Shown here one piece after another: positions 46,722-57,539 of a DNA stretch of 64,000 nt. Positions within the stretch are counted from its first letter, which is position 1. Each line of letters begins with the position of its first letter. Under the pieces are notes generated by a model that was not told the origin of the DNA, did no database searches, and was given only the letters and a program-made list of their open reading frames with translations. The position numbers were made by a program, and so were the translations under genes. The DNA comes from Stromatinia cepivora. Taxonomy: Eukaryota; Ascomycota; Leotiomycetes; Helotiales; Sclerotiniaceae. Where the stretch lies: NCBI GenBank assembly GCA_014898415.1, contig RCTD01000005.1:806001-870000 (forward strand), read 5' to 3'.

Positions 46722-47750
46722 ATGCCCCCCAAAAACCCCCCCCTCCCCCGCCCAACACATTTCCTCTGTCTCCCGCTCGTCACCCCCTCCTCCCGCCCAC
46801 AACTACAATCTTCACTCTCCGTCTTCAAAACCGATGTTATCGCCCAAACACTATCACCACTATCAACATCAACATCAACATCAACACCACGCATCCCCGA
46901 AAAAGCCATCAGACCACTAGGAACCCTCCACCTAACAATCGGCGTGATGAATTTAGAAACTGCCGAGAAGCTAAATGGGGCAATTAAGATATTAAATAGT
47001 ATATTCGACGACGGTGATGACAATCAAAATCACTCCACCAATACACCATCGCAAAGCAAGAAATCACTCTACCCCCTCATCCCCCTCCCAAAAATAACCC
47101 TCCGCTCCCTCTACTCCATGCATCCCCCCCACTCAACCAGCATCCTCTACACATCCCCTCTATCCAACTCCTCCAACTCCTCCAACTCCCCCAACCACCT
47201 CCAAACCTTCAGCGAAGCACTCAAAGAAAAATTCACCAAAGCAGGTTTTATGTTACCAGAAAAAGAAGGAAGAGCACTATTACTACACGCGACGATTGTG
47301 AACACGATTTATATTTCTCGAGGGGTGGAGCGTGGGAAGCGCAGGGATATGAGGAGAGGGGAGGGAGAGGGTGGTTCTTGTTTTGGGATTGGGGGTCAGG
47401 GTGAGAGGGGGACAGGAGAGGGAGGAGCTACCAAATCCCATCCCCGAGCTAGAGAACAAACGCAAAACCCAACTGAAAACAAAAACATCAACATCAACAA
47501 ACAAAACACAAGAACTTCACCCACAGGAAGCGATCCCCATGGAAGCAATCCACAAACCACAGGACACAGCAAACCCAAAGCACGTTCCAAATTTGACGCA
47601 CGGGACATCCTTTCGAGATATGCGGATTTCGTTTGGATGCGCGATGTGCGGATTGAGAAGGTGGCAATATGTAGGATGGGGGCGAAGAAGAGGGAGGATG
47701 GGGATGAGGAATATGAGGTCGAGGCTGAGGTTGATGTGCCGTGGGTTTGA
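46722..47750 (+). CDS. AKAP7-like 2H phosphoesterase-fold protein
   Basis: Single-exon protein of 342 residues, ATG in an ACCATGC context. It has the two H-x-T motifs of the 2H (2',5' RNA ligase-like) superfamily: GTLHLTIGVM (H70, T72) and LLLHATIVNT (H189, T191), with PLPKITLRSLYSM between them. This matches the AKAP7/ASCC1 NLS-domain subgroup, linked to RNA processing or DNA alkylation repair complexes in other eukaryotes (family knowledge). Low-complexity insertions (STSTSTSTP, NSSNSSNSPN and a Gly/Arg-rich then Asn/Lys-rich segment at about 205-285) interrupt the fold. The C-terminal core resumes with DARDILSRYADFVWMRDVRI. No intron was needed. The exact role is unknown. Confidence 0.8.
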   Translation: MPPKNPPLPRPTHFLCLPLVTPSSRPQLQSSLSVFKTDVIAQTLSPLSTSTSTSTPRIPEKAIRPLGTLHLTIGVMNLETAEKLNGAIKILNSIFDDGDDNQNHSTNTPSQSKKSLYPLIPLPKITLRSLYSMHPPHSTSILYTSPLSNSSNSSNSPNHLQTFSEALKEKFTKAGFMLPEKEGRALLLHATIVNTIYISRGVERGKRRDMRRGEGEGGSCFGIGGQGERGTGEGGATKSHPRAREQTQNPTENKNININKQNTRTSPTGSDPHGSNPQTTGHSKPKARSKFDARDILSRYADFVWMRDVRIEKVAICRMGAKKREDGDEEYEVEAEVDVPWV

Positions 47751-48565
47751 GGTGCCTTGGGCTTGGGCTTGGTGAGATGGTGGAAAAATAGAGGGAGAGA
47801 ATGTTTGTGTATGAGGGAAGTAGTATTGGGAGAGCTTGTTAAGCCCAAAAAAAAAGCTATCTATATTTTGGGAAATGTTGTGGTACTTGTACTCTGCATA
47901 GGTATTTTGCGAATGACGGGAATAGGAGATAGGACAATACTGGGTAGTATTTCCTCGTGAAAAAAAAAACAGGAATCGGAGATTGAGAAAATTGGGTAGC
48001 CTCATTATTTCCTACATCTTATCTTGTACCCCGCATCTCCAAATCACTTTTGGTATACAATCAATGTACATCATCATAGATGAATGCCAAGGTCCGGAAG
48101 TAAATGAATCTTCTGATTTGATGCATCTGTCGTGACTTCATGTGCTGAGTAACCATGAATTTAAATCTGGCAAATCATCAACCTCACCACCTCATCTAAC
48201 TAAAATGTTGCTCCTCAGCTTTCGTCAATCCGTAGATAAAGTCGAGGAGAGAGAGAAGTTAACAAAAACAAAAAGAAAATATTTCCATCATGTGGACCAG
48301 TAAAAAAGTTAAAAAAAAAATTCCATCAGAACCCATATGCCATTTCCAGACGACGTAAAGTATGTGAATGCAATCCGAGACGCCTGAGCTATGAGGAGCT
48401 TTGTTTTGTAAGAAAAGTACACTGCTCGTGCATGAACTTCAATGTCGTCACAAGAGCTTCGATAGGCAATACTTTTGGTTGCTTCTGCCAAATCAGATAG
48501 CCTCAAGCACGAAAACGGTCCTCCATCATGGTGTTTTTTGGGGTATGTGTGTATACGACCGTCCT
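47751..48565. other. Convergent intergenic region
   Basis: Between the convergent AKAP7-like and Ypd1-like genes. No gene supported; short A-rich runs only. Confidence 0.5.
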
Positions 48566-49318
48566 TCAAGTGGCATAAAACTTCTTCAAGACCTTCTCAA
48601 CTTCCTCGTACTCCTCCTTTACCGATACCAATGTTTCTTTAATTCTCTCCAAGCATTTATCCTCATCGGGTTCATCGGTTGTGCCAGCTTCATCTCTCTT
48701 CTGTCCGTAATGTTGAATCTTTTCACAGCTATCCTTAACCTTTGTCAATCCTAATGTTGCCGAGGATCCCTTCAAGAAATGACCGAGGGAAGAAAGTGTT
48801 GCCAGGTCGCCTGCCTCACTGCACATTGTCAGTATTTGTATTCATATCTGCGTCCGCAGATGCCCATCTTCTCGAATATATCATATATATCGACCGACAC
48901 ACAAACACACGTGCCCCACTTACAGTGCGTCATCCATTTTAGTAAAAGTTTGTTCGGCCTGTTCAAAGAATCCAAAAACGATCGAACGACTGAATTCTCG
49001 CTCATCTTCATCATCATCCATCTCTAGAATTTGCTCAAAGGTAGCCGCATCGATATTATCTCCGAGATCTGGTGGACCAACGGAACCGTCATCACTCTGT
49101 TTTGCGCCGGGTCAGTTCTAACTCTATTTGATGTGTAAACTTGGTGTTGGAGAATGCGCAAAGAAAAGCTTTACCCTTTCATCAACATCTTGTTCTTCGA
49201 TTACTTTAGGTGGAACCACAGGAACTGGAGATTTTTCTTTGACAGGTTCGGGTTTAGGTGCAACGGGGACGGTTTTTGGTGTGGCAGTTGAAGTAGAAGT
49301 GGAAGTGGAAGAGGACAT
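48566..49318 (-). CDS. Histidine phosphotransfer protein, Ypd1-type
   Basis: Relay protein of the fungal multistep phosphorelay, passing phosphate from hybrid histidine kinases to Ssk1 and Skn7 response regulators in osmotic and oxidative stress signalling (family knowledge). Exons 49318-49175, 49096-48924 and 48818-48566 give 189 residues; introns are 78 bp (GTAAAG..AACAG) and 105 bp (GTAAGT..GTGCAG). The N-terminal 50 residues are Ser/Thr then Pro/Lys-rich. The HPt four-helix domain follows: FEQILEMDDDEDEREFSRSI, VFGFFEQAEQTFTKMDDAL, then the phosphoacceptor motif LGHFLKGSSATLGL with His119, and a last helix ending VLKKFYAT. All key positions are intact. Usually a single-copy gene. Confidence 0.92.
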
Positions 49319-52300
49319 TATGATGTTATTGTATGAACGACAACGGTTTGTCGTTCAACCAAATTCAAGAAAATGTTGTGTATTGTGTAGTGATTTTTTT
49401 TGTTGTAAGCTGTTCAGTGGGTTGGATTAACTTGCTTCAGATGGTGGTGGTGGGGTGGATATAGAATTGTAAACGTAAGGCAGGGTTGAATGGAAGCCCG
49501 ATGGAATATCTTCCTTCCCTTCGTCTAAAACCTTAGCGGAAAGAGGGAAGGGAATATGGGAGAACCCGAGGATAAGTTTTGGTAGATGATTGGTGGTGAT
49601 TCCTTCCTAGTTCAAGACTTGACCTTGACCTTGACCTCGAATTACTAGGGAGTAAGTAGTAAGTATAGAAAAAGGTGTACCGTATAGTCGTATCATGTAT
49701 GGTGGTGAATGTGAGTGGATGAATCTGGAAATGTGTAGTGAATGTGGGAAAAATCCCCCACAAACAAAGCCCAATGTTGTATTATTGTAAGCCCTTGGAT
49801 CCCTGATATGTGATTATTGATCGGAATCTTGGAATTAAATGATGAAATGGTAGGGACAAGTTGACAAAAGATGTGATTTTATCAAGCTTTTTTAATCTCG
49901 GATGATGAATTTGAAGGAAAAGTTATGATCGCAGGCAGGCAGGCAGGCAATACAATTTGATATATTTATATCCCGTCTTTAGAGGTTCAAATCATAATCT
50001 ACTCGTATCGGTGTACAAATTATGTTGATGCTCGGATATATATAAGAACAAGACAAGTAGACGATACGTACCAGACAGATTAAGAAGAGCCATCTGGATT
50101 CGTACCACGGAGATTCCCTTTTGGAGGGAAATGATGGAATGTTGGTTGGGGGTGACTACTTTTTAATTGTCGGATGATCATCAAGAACTTTTCTTTCTTT
50201 TCTTTTCTTTCTCTTCTTTCTCTTCTTTCTCTTCCTTCTCTTCCTTCTTTATTTTCAAAGGAGTTTTCGAGATACATACAAGAAAAGTGTATCAATATCC
50301 CGAAATGTTTATATCATAAATAGAAGAAAGTAGAACCAAGATTGTTCCCGATCTTCATTCTTAAGAGTGGATGGATGAATTGATGGGTGATTAGTGATGG
50401 TGGGGTTAATCTACACTATACTTTTGCAACCCCAATCATATTAGAATTGTATCGTATCGTATCGCACCCGTCGTTCGTAGGCCAAAGTAAGGGTCCTCTG
50501 TCCCAAGTTCCTCACTCTTTTGACCACAACATGTATGAGTTTTTCTTTTTTTCTTTTTTTGGGGATATCTATCATGGGAACAAACGGGAGCGGGAGTAAA
50601 AGTATTTTGATGTGATAGTTCCTAAAAGTGTTACCTTGGTTTACCTTGGTTTGTTTTGGCACAATACCTAATCAATAGAATCAGACCAGTCAGATACCTA
50701 CTCAAGTGCCTCGATGCTCGAAATTTGTGAGTTGTGAGTTCAATGAAAGACGCTAAGAATATATTTCAACCTTCTTCTAGTTGTGATTTTGAGAATTCAT
50801 GATCTCAAGAATATTGATTGTATTTGATATTCTTAACTTCATACTTTCAGTTGTAAGTATCACCTTATATATTGTAAGTGAATAGTATGATGCCTACAAT
50901 TATACCGAAAATAGAACATAGAAAATAGAAAATAGAAAAAATATGTTGTGCTTTCTAGGCAGTGTTACGATATATGATGTCCACAATGACGAAATGACGA
51001 AATGACGAAATGTTTATCAAAAGAGAACAAGGATCAACGTCATTTTGAGGATTTTCTATGTAAGGAATAAAAGTTATTTGACCAATTGGAAAATTCTTTA
51101 TTGACGCGGAATTACTTATTCGGGGAACATGCATAAAGCCACAAAATCTTATACATAAGTAACATAAATACATATAATGAAGAGATGAGAAGTCCAATGG
51201 AATCGATGTGATCCAGCCTTGGCACATCAATCTTGTCCTTGTGTTGTCGGGAAAAGTAAATTTCAGCCCTTTTCATCCATTTTTCCACCCTCTTCAGAAT
51301 CAATCTTCATAAGGTTACGACTCACGAGTAACGAGTAACGATTTATTATCAAAATACAAGTTTTGATCAATCAACAGGTTTCAGCATCTAGACTCATTTG
51401 GATTTCCTTGGCTTTGATGAATCGGTCCATTTGACCTTACACAACCTTTTGAATGAGCTTGATCATGGGTTTGTTGTACTGGGCTAAGGTCATACATAGA
51501 TGCAATGAAGTCATTTCCCAGCCATGTGGGTTAAAAGTCACACAACATTTCTGAAGAATTTAAACATTCGAATTTCAACATATACCTCCTTACATGATAT
51601 ATCGACTTTTTCAAGATGTAGGAAATGCGCAAAAGATAAGACTTACCAATAATCTTAGAAGGGGAGTAGCTCATAAAACAAAGAGGTCGTTTTATTGGTC
51701 ATTGGTATTTACTCCCTACCTACCTGCCTATCGATACCCTACCTATTTTAGGATATGTCATTCTTTGTAATACATACTTTTACTCATGCCATATGCACTT
51801 TCTTCTGCTGCCGCTCTCTGGTTTCCCACACACAACTCCATTTTGCAAAACGTTCATTCGGCAACGTCCGAAACCTCATGGCAGCCAGATTTTAAATTCC
51901 GAGACGTGGCGGCCAGTTGTGGCTTTTGAGGTGAAGTGGGATCGAAGATGACTTTCTTCCACGGAAACTCTCATTCCGATCGACTGGGTTGAACTCAATC
52001 CACCTGCAAGTTGCATATGCCCTGTTGCCGAGCTGTCATCCGTGACATCCGAATAATGTTTGAGGCTCTTGGCCTTGCATTCACAGCATGAGTCTCCTAA
52101 CAGTTGGCTCGGTCGTTCAACAAAGCATTTTCAATTTCATGGAATTATAATCTTAAAACTCTTCGGCACAAGAGAGAATGTATGTGGATATCTACGCGGG
52201 CAATCATTTCCATACTAGAAAGCCTTAGAAGTTTACCATGGCATTCAACCCAACGAACCTGAAGGCTTAACTGGATGCCTAGCTGGTATCAGCTAGGTGG

Positions 52301-52329
52301 ATGATTTGCGTCCAGGCTCTATCATGTAG
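49319..52329. other. Intergenic region with low-complexity tracts
   Basis: No gene supported. Holds GCAGGCAGGCAGGCAGGC near 49933, a pyrimidine tract of CTTT/TCTTCC repeats at 50195-50252 (which makes a spurious Arg/Glu/Lys-rich minus frame), and three ATGACGAA repeats near 50990-51012. Upstream of Ypd1, so part of it is promoter. Confidence 0.5.
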
Positions 52330-52593
52330 GACAATATTTCTAGCCATGCATCTAAACTTCTAAAGGGGACTACTGGTATTGTTCTGGCTGGGTTTGATCC
52401 TCTCCTTCGGGAAAAAAGCATAGTGACGTCGCTCTGCAGCTTGAAACAAGTATTTCAAGATATGAATGGTGGGGCATGTCCTCTTCACTCCACCGTGGAG
52501 TTGCGTGCGGGGTTTTTACAATCGGGCTTTCAACTCCCAATGGCGGAGAGTTTCAGCTTTCAAATATATCGATACGCACCTTGTTCCCCTTAA
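52330..52593 (+). other. Unexplained 87-codon open frame, protein-like
   Basis: Between a TAG at 52327 (which could be an intron acceptor) and a TAA at 52591 the frame is open and protein-like: HASKLLKGTTGIVLAGFDPL, then SLCSLKQVFQDMNGG, VELRAGFLQSGFQLP, ESFSFQIYRYAPC. There is no early ATG and no upstream exon could be joined, so it may be a last exon or a relic. Family not recognised. Confidence 0.3.
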
Positions 52594-52781
52594 TGCCCAA
52601 GGCGTCTCTAACCCAAAATCTCTATATGCTGTATGGCCTTCCTACATGAGGCTGTGACTGACACGGCTAGAGATGAACGATTTGAAAACCAATACCATAG
52701 TCCCGATTCGTCCAAAATACGTTCAATTAAAGGCATCCTAATCATCAACCAGCCATGGGGCTTGATTGTACGATGGAGATG

Positions 52782-53180
52782 TCACTTCTCGGCCGGGTAA
52801 GCCCAGGCCTCTAGATAGAACCACCCGCAATCACCACACAGATACCACGTTTTCGTCATAAGTCTCGTCCGTGTTTTGTGGTCACAACCAATCTCATCAT
52901 AAGGCATTGATTTAACTGCCTCGAAATGAATATCTAAAGAGACGTGAGTAATCAGCAATGGGGAATGAGACATGCGATTAAGCAGTAAAGGTTGAGGCTC
53001 GAATCGTCTCCAACTTTTAATGCTCTGTGCACCCTCAACACTCTCACTTTTACAAATGGAGAGAATCGCAAGTCGAAGAAAAAACCCGTTGGGGATGATG
53101 AACTTCTGTCGCGCGGCTCGTGTGTTACCGATCAAGACACAAGCTACCGTCTCACCTCGTACTGGGATAAGTTTTACCAT
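52782..53180 (-). CDS. Possible small hypothetical protein
   Basis: A 132-codon frame with ATG at 53180. The last third is the most protein-like: YDEIGCDHKTRTRLMTKTWY followed by LCGDCGWFYLEAWAYP, a C-x-H...C-x-x-C arrangement that could bind zinc. The N-terminal two thirds are less convincing. No family recognised; could be chance or a relic. It lies just upstream of, and opposite to, the broken APH-like fragment. Confidence 0.25.
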   Translation of the reverse strand: MVKLIPVRGETVACVLIGNTRAARQKFIIPNGFFLRLAILSICKSESVEGAQSIKSWRRFEPQPLLLNRMSHSPLLITHVSLDIHFEAVKSMPYDEIGCDHKTRTRLMTKTWYLCGDCGWFYLEAWAYPAEK

Positions 53181-53390
53181 CTGATTGAATGTATTTAGGT
53201 ACCAAGCTGTTGGTCAGATCTTCCACAATATGTTTACACAAAAACTGCCAGATTCAAATTACGCAATTGATCTCCAAAGTCAGCTCAGATAGATATTTAT
53301 GATCATTCACAACGCCCAAGGCTATCGCACAAGAAAAACACCAGTTCATGGGAATCGATCTGGTGCATAGTCGGAGGTTGGAATTGCTAG

Positions 53391-53788
53391 AAGATAGGAA
53401 GTTTTATTGCACCAAGCCGATATATGATCGGCGATACATTAGCAGGTCCTGTAAATGATCATCGGATTCCCAATAATGGATTCGGAGGCCCTTTCAATAC
53501 CGAAGACGACTTCAACAATTTCCTCGTCGGCCATATCGAGTCCACACCTGCTAGAGCTCTGGGGGAAGAAAACGTACCTAAAAATCATCGCTCTATGTTC
53601 ACTAATTTAGATTTTCACTTGTCGAATATTTTGGTAGATCATGGAAGGTTGTCTGGGATTATCGATTGGGAATGTGCGGGATTTTTGTTGGAATATGGGA
53701 ATTTATAAAGGCTGTGTATGGAAGGTGGTGGTTCAAGGATGAGGTGGAACTTGTGGGAAGGGCGTTTGGTGATGATTATGAGAAATAA
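53391..53788 (+). pseudogene. Broken APH-like phosphotransferase fragment
   Basis: Only the C-terminal part of an aminoglycoside-phosphotransferase-fold protein is present. After a stop the frame reads FIAPSRYMIGDTLAGP, VNDHRIPNNGFGGPFNTE and HRSMFTNLDFHLSNILVDHG, then GIIDWECAGF, equivalent to the end of the intact-looking paralogue at 57.1-57.5 kb. The catalytic H-x-D-x-x-x-x-N is altered to N-L-D-F-H-L-S-N. At about 53697 one T is missing from the codon for Trp in the conserved E-Y-W-E-F, which moves the frame to a stop. In the shifted frame the family-like tail continues to a TAA at 53786-53788. Upstream coding sequence is not detectable. Confidence 0.75.
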
Positions 53789-54560
53789 GTGAAGGCAGAG
53801 ATGAAGTTGTGGGATATGATGCCTTTTGGTGCTATGGGTTGTTGATGGGCTGTGTTGGAGGCGGGGGGTTGGGTCACTGTGTGTGTGTTACTTATCAGGA
53901 TGTAGGGAACGATCTGATTTACTTTTTGGGGCAGCTTGCAGTCCCTAATATTGAGCAATTCCTGGCTCTGGGAGATTCAAAAGCTAGCACAAATTAGTAT
54001 TGGCCAACACAGTCTAGAATCACACCCAAGGCTTTGCGCCCTTGGAGCTGCTCACTTTTTCGGTAGATTTTGAACAGAGATAAGATATACCAACGATACA
54101 CAGGGAGGGTTTCCAATTGCTAGGCTAGAGCTTAGACCCGAAAGCTTTCAATGCTCCTAATCTTTAAGTCGACTTGAGATACAAAAATATTCAAAATCGC
54201 AATGTTTCAAATCATTTTTATCCCGCCCAAATCAAGTCGATATGTTGGACGTTAGCCGGCTAACGTCCCTCGAACAAAGCTTCTATCTACCCTGTACCGC
54301 TTACTCGCGCAATCATGGAACTAGGGACTCAAATTACCAGCACCCATTTAAGTGACTAAACTAACTAAAATGGGAGTCGCATGGATATATAGCCAACCAT
54401 CATCAAGGAAACACCCGAAATAAGGGACCAGCCAACCAAATGAAAGAGCATTATAAAAACGTGGTAATGGATCCGCTGCCAAACTCATAATCCGCCGGCG
54501 CCCTCGTCTGCACAAGCTCCAACTCCTTCCGTCAACCAGAGTCCCGGTAAGGATGGATGA
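53789..54560. other. Intergenic region
   Basis: No gene supported; includes CGATATGTTGGACGTTAGCC-GGCTAACGTCC, a small palindrome near 54238-54270. Confidence 0.4.
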
Positions 54561-55079
54561 TTAAGCAATACTATCACGGCTCTTTTGAACGGTCCTATCC
54601 CTTCCCAACAGGTTCTGTTGTGCAACTTCGCGGCATTGCCTTTCAACTTTTTCGAGAACATCGCTCTTCAGCCTGATGTATCCAAGGTCATCAAGGAGCT
54701 GCAGTGCTCTCATGACCCAGGTACGACAACTGGTTGACTCATCAATGGGCATTTGTCCATCCGGATGCTCGTCTGGTGGACTCAATACATTTCCCAGGCT
54801 ATCCCAGAGAACAGGATCGATGACACCAATTTCCACCGCCCCAAGAAAAGTTATGGACGTGTTGATGTTATAATTTTCTCTCACTTGGAATTTGAATTTA
54901 CTCCTGTCCAACCCAAACCTATTGGTTGCATGATATAAATTTCCTCTGTTTTCTTGTGCCGCAGGATTTTTCGCAAGGTATAGTGCCCAATGGAACTCGG
55001 CCTTGTCACCAATATCGCTGAGTGTTATATACATGCTTTCGGAGGTGAGAGGTAATGGTTCGAGTGTTGCGAAAGACAT
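54561..55079 (-). CDS. Hypothetical fungal protein, 172 residues
   Basis: Single-exon frame starting MSFATLEPLPLTSESMYITL; the frame extends 22 codons further upstream but only with a TTG. It reads as a globular protein: EFHWALYLAKNPAAQE, NLYHATNRFGLDRSKFKFQ, ITFLGAVEIGVIDP, then STSCRTWVMRALQLLDDLGY and a charged C-terminal helix. The W-x-x-Y/L-L-(x)n-S-C-R-x-W-V arrangement recalls a group of small uncharacterised proteins common in leotiomycetes, but I cannot name the domain. No signal peptide or membrane span. It lies between two APH-like loci, on the opposite strand to both. Confidence 0.6.
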   Translation of the reverse strand: MSFATLEPLPLTSESMYITLSDIGDKAEFHWALYLAKNPAAQENRGNLYHATNRFGLDRSKFKFQVRENYNINTSITFLGAVEIGVIDPVLWDSLGNVLSPPDEHPDGQMPIDESTSCRTWVMRALQLLDDLGYIRLKSDVLEKVERQCREVAQQNLLGRDRTVQKSRDSIA

Positions 55080-55681
55080 TTTTGTCTTCGAGTCCGGATC
55101 CGTCTTGTGGAAGAGATAGTAGGACGGCGGGTTGATTTGGGTCAATCTAGATGTGTGTTTCTAAGGACAAGTCTGAATAGGCTTAACAGTAGTTACCAAG
55201 GCAGAATAGTAGTGAGTTCGCGAAAAAGGAGCCCGGGGGAGAATTTGATATAGAAGAGATGAGGTAAGCTCAATGAAGGTTGTTAGTCGTTATGAATGAC
55301 TGGCTAAGATATGCTTGTGCTGCATATATCGTCTTGGGGATATTCATGCATTTAATACTTCTAATTACTCACAATGATTATTGTCGGCGGTAAGTTACTA
55401 AGAGGTTAAAATTACCAAGTTACAAATGTTTTGACGATAGCCAATGAATATCGGAAATCTTATCACTGGAAGTCTGGAACACCAAGCGACATGATTTGTG
55501 CACTGGCCAACGGTGCCACTATTAAGACGACCTTCCAAAAATTGAATCACCTAAATGCCAAGATTCAACCCTCACAAAACTCCAACAAGCTCCCAACATT
55601 CTTGCATTCTTACATTTCAGTTGACTTCTATCACCTTGGATATTTCGCGCTGAGCATTAATCCTTCAATTCGTCTCTACGT
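55080..55681. other. Divergent upstream region
   Basis: Between the minus-strand hypothetical gene and the HNH-APH gene. A 91-codon plus frame (55431-55706) overlaps the next start in another frame and has no motifs. Confidence 0.4.
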
Positions 55682-57539
55682 ATGGCTGCTATCAATTCTG
55701 TCATAGACGCAATATCATCTGCAGATCTATCACCAACTGAACATTCACTCCTGGAGCACTTCATCGAACAAGCAGTCGAGCCTGAAGTTGCGGCACAATT
55801 CATACAGTCTATTATTGACCGAGATAAAAATAATGTGGAAAGTAATTTACGCCAATTCAAAAATGACTGGAGAAAGTTGGCGAGCCGGCGTTAGTACAAT
55901 GTCTGTCATGTTCTGAGTCAAGGTATACTGATAATCGATAGTAATGCCTGTTGAACCTATTCCTAAAACTCTTGACGCTTTGGTTCGGGATAGAGATGGG
56001 CCATATTGTACCATGACAATGTTTCGAGAAAGTGATACGAGACCAGCGCCAAAGCCTGTAGAGTCAGCTCACGTGATACCGCCCTCTTTCCTTCAAGACA
56101 TCAAGTCCGTCGAAGAGGTGAGCTTTTTGGAAAATGACTTTACATAGAAAGAGAAATTCTCACAGTCTGATACAGGGACGCTTACTTCGCATTCTAGAGA
56201 CCTTTCTTTCTGCATCTCATATCGACCGGTTGAATACATTGCTTACTGGTCAGATTCAAGACAATGCAACCTTTTTGCAAAACCTTTGGTTACTTACCCC
56301 AACTATGCATAAGGCCTTCCGCGCCGGTCACGTAGAAGTACGGAAGAGTATCGATGATTCTGATGACGTGTCTACCGAGGCTTTGCAACTAGAGATGGTG
56401 AGGCGCGTGGTTGTGAAAAAGTTAAGAGATATTAATTATGACCATAGTATAAACTGGCAGCCAAATATCCAGAGCGACTCAGAAATCTCTTCTTTGGAAA
56501 CGGAGTTCGCTTTTCTGCATCTCTAGAATGGTTTAGTATATCTACAACAAATCCTAAAAGACTTCCTTTGCCGAGCAAATTTCTCTTTGACATCCACCGC
56601 CGTTTCAGTTCTGCACTCCATCTTTTCAGCATCGAGAATAAAATCAATCGTGGTTGGCATAAACCAACTAGTAGCATTCTACAAAAATTATTCAGATTCC
56701 CTATCTCAATTTTCAAAAGAGCTTTTCATAGTTTGTGGTTGTGGGCACCAGCCTCTATACGATTGCGCTGCTATCGTCACTTGTGGACCATTGGAAAAAG
56801 GTTATATGGGCCCGAGGAAGTACAATGGGTTCAACGAGTTCCTTTCGGACTTTATATCAAAGAGACGCACGTAGGGACATCCTGGAATGAATCGAATGCC
56901 CTCAATATGGTCGAAAGGTACACTTCTATCCCGGCTCCTCGAAGTGTCGATGTTGTCGAAGATTCAAGTCAAGGCCTTAGCTACTTGGTAATGACACGAT
57001 TACGTGGTGAAAGTTTTCGCCGCTCGTTCCACCTAATGTCATATGCGGAAAGAAACCAGTTTATAGATGATATCGGAAAATGTGTCTCACAAATGAGAAA
57101 AATCCCTCACACCACCCCTTACCTTTTCTCTGACACGCTAGGTGGGCCTATGTACGATCATCTCATACCAAATCGAACAGGCGGTCCTTTCAACAACGAG
57201 TTTGAACTCAATACATATATGTACAGCGAAGTGGGCGGTGGTCAAACACTAGCAGAAATTTATGGCGGGGAAGAAAAGATACCTAATGGCCACCGGTCAG
57301 TCTTTACACATTCTGATTTTCATTATTCCAATTTGTTGGTTGATCAAGGGCGTTTTTGTGGTATTATTGATTGGGAATGTGCTGGGTTCAAGCCGGAATA
57401 TTGGGAGTTTACACATGCGGGCTTTGGGTCTTGGGGCCGTAAATATGAGATGTCGTTGTGGCGAAGGATATTTGGAAATCAATATGATGAAATTCTTAAA
57501 ATGGAAGAGAGACGATGGAGGTGTAACCCTATATTTTGA
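55682..57539 (+). CDS. HNH nuclease-APH phosphotransferase fusion, apparently frameshifted
   Basis: Exons 55682-55889, 55942-56117 and 56176 onward are joined by introns of 52 bp (GTTAGT..GATAG) and 58 bp (GTGAGC..ATACAG). The N-terminal helical part (SLLEHFIEQAVEPEVAAQF) leads to an HNH_2-like core: LVRDRDGPYCTMT, ESAHVIPPSF and NLWLLTPTMHKAFRAGHVEV. Around 56461-56466 the frame must change: the first frame ends 60 bp later, while the next frame opens YPERLRNLFFGNGVRF and runs to 57539. The second part is APH-fold: basic linker, RVPFGLYIKE, VMTRLRGESF, FTHSDFHYSNLLVD (catalytic Asp and Asn), GIIDWECAGF, PEYWEF. Spacing suggests one missing base, or an unusual intron of 3n+2 length. Substrate unknown. 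Confidence 0.6.

Noticed and set aside
47396..48005. Minus-strand frames of 150 and 162 codons opposite the AKAP7-like gene
   Set aside because: Shadows of the plus-strand gene, which has both H-x-T motifs in order.
18000..50000. Secondary-metabolite or glycan biosynthesis gene cluster
   Set aside because: Only one ligase relic and ordinary housekeeping genes; the isomerase and mannosyltransferase being close is not enough.
50080..50295. Minus frame rich in Arg, Glu and Lys
   Set aside because: Produced by a CTTT/TCTTCC pyrimidine tract; no other support.
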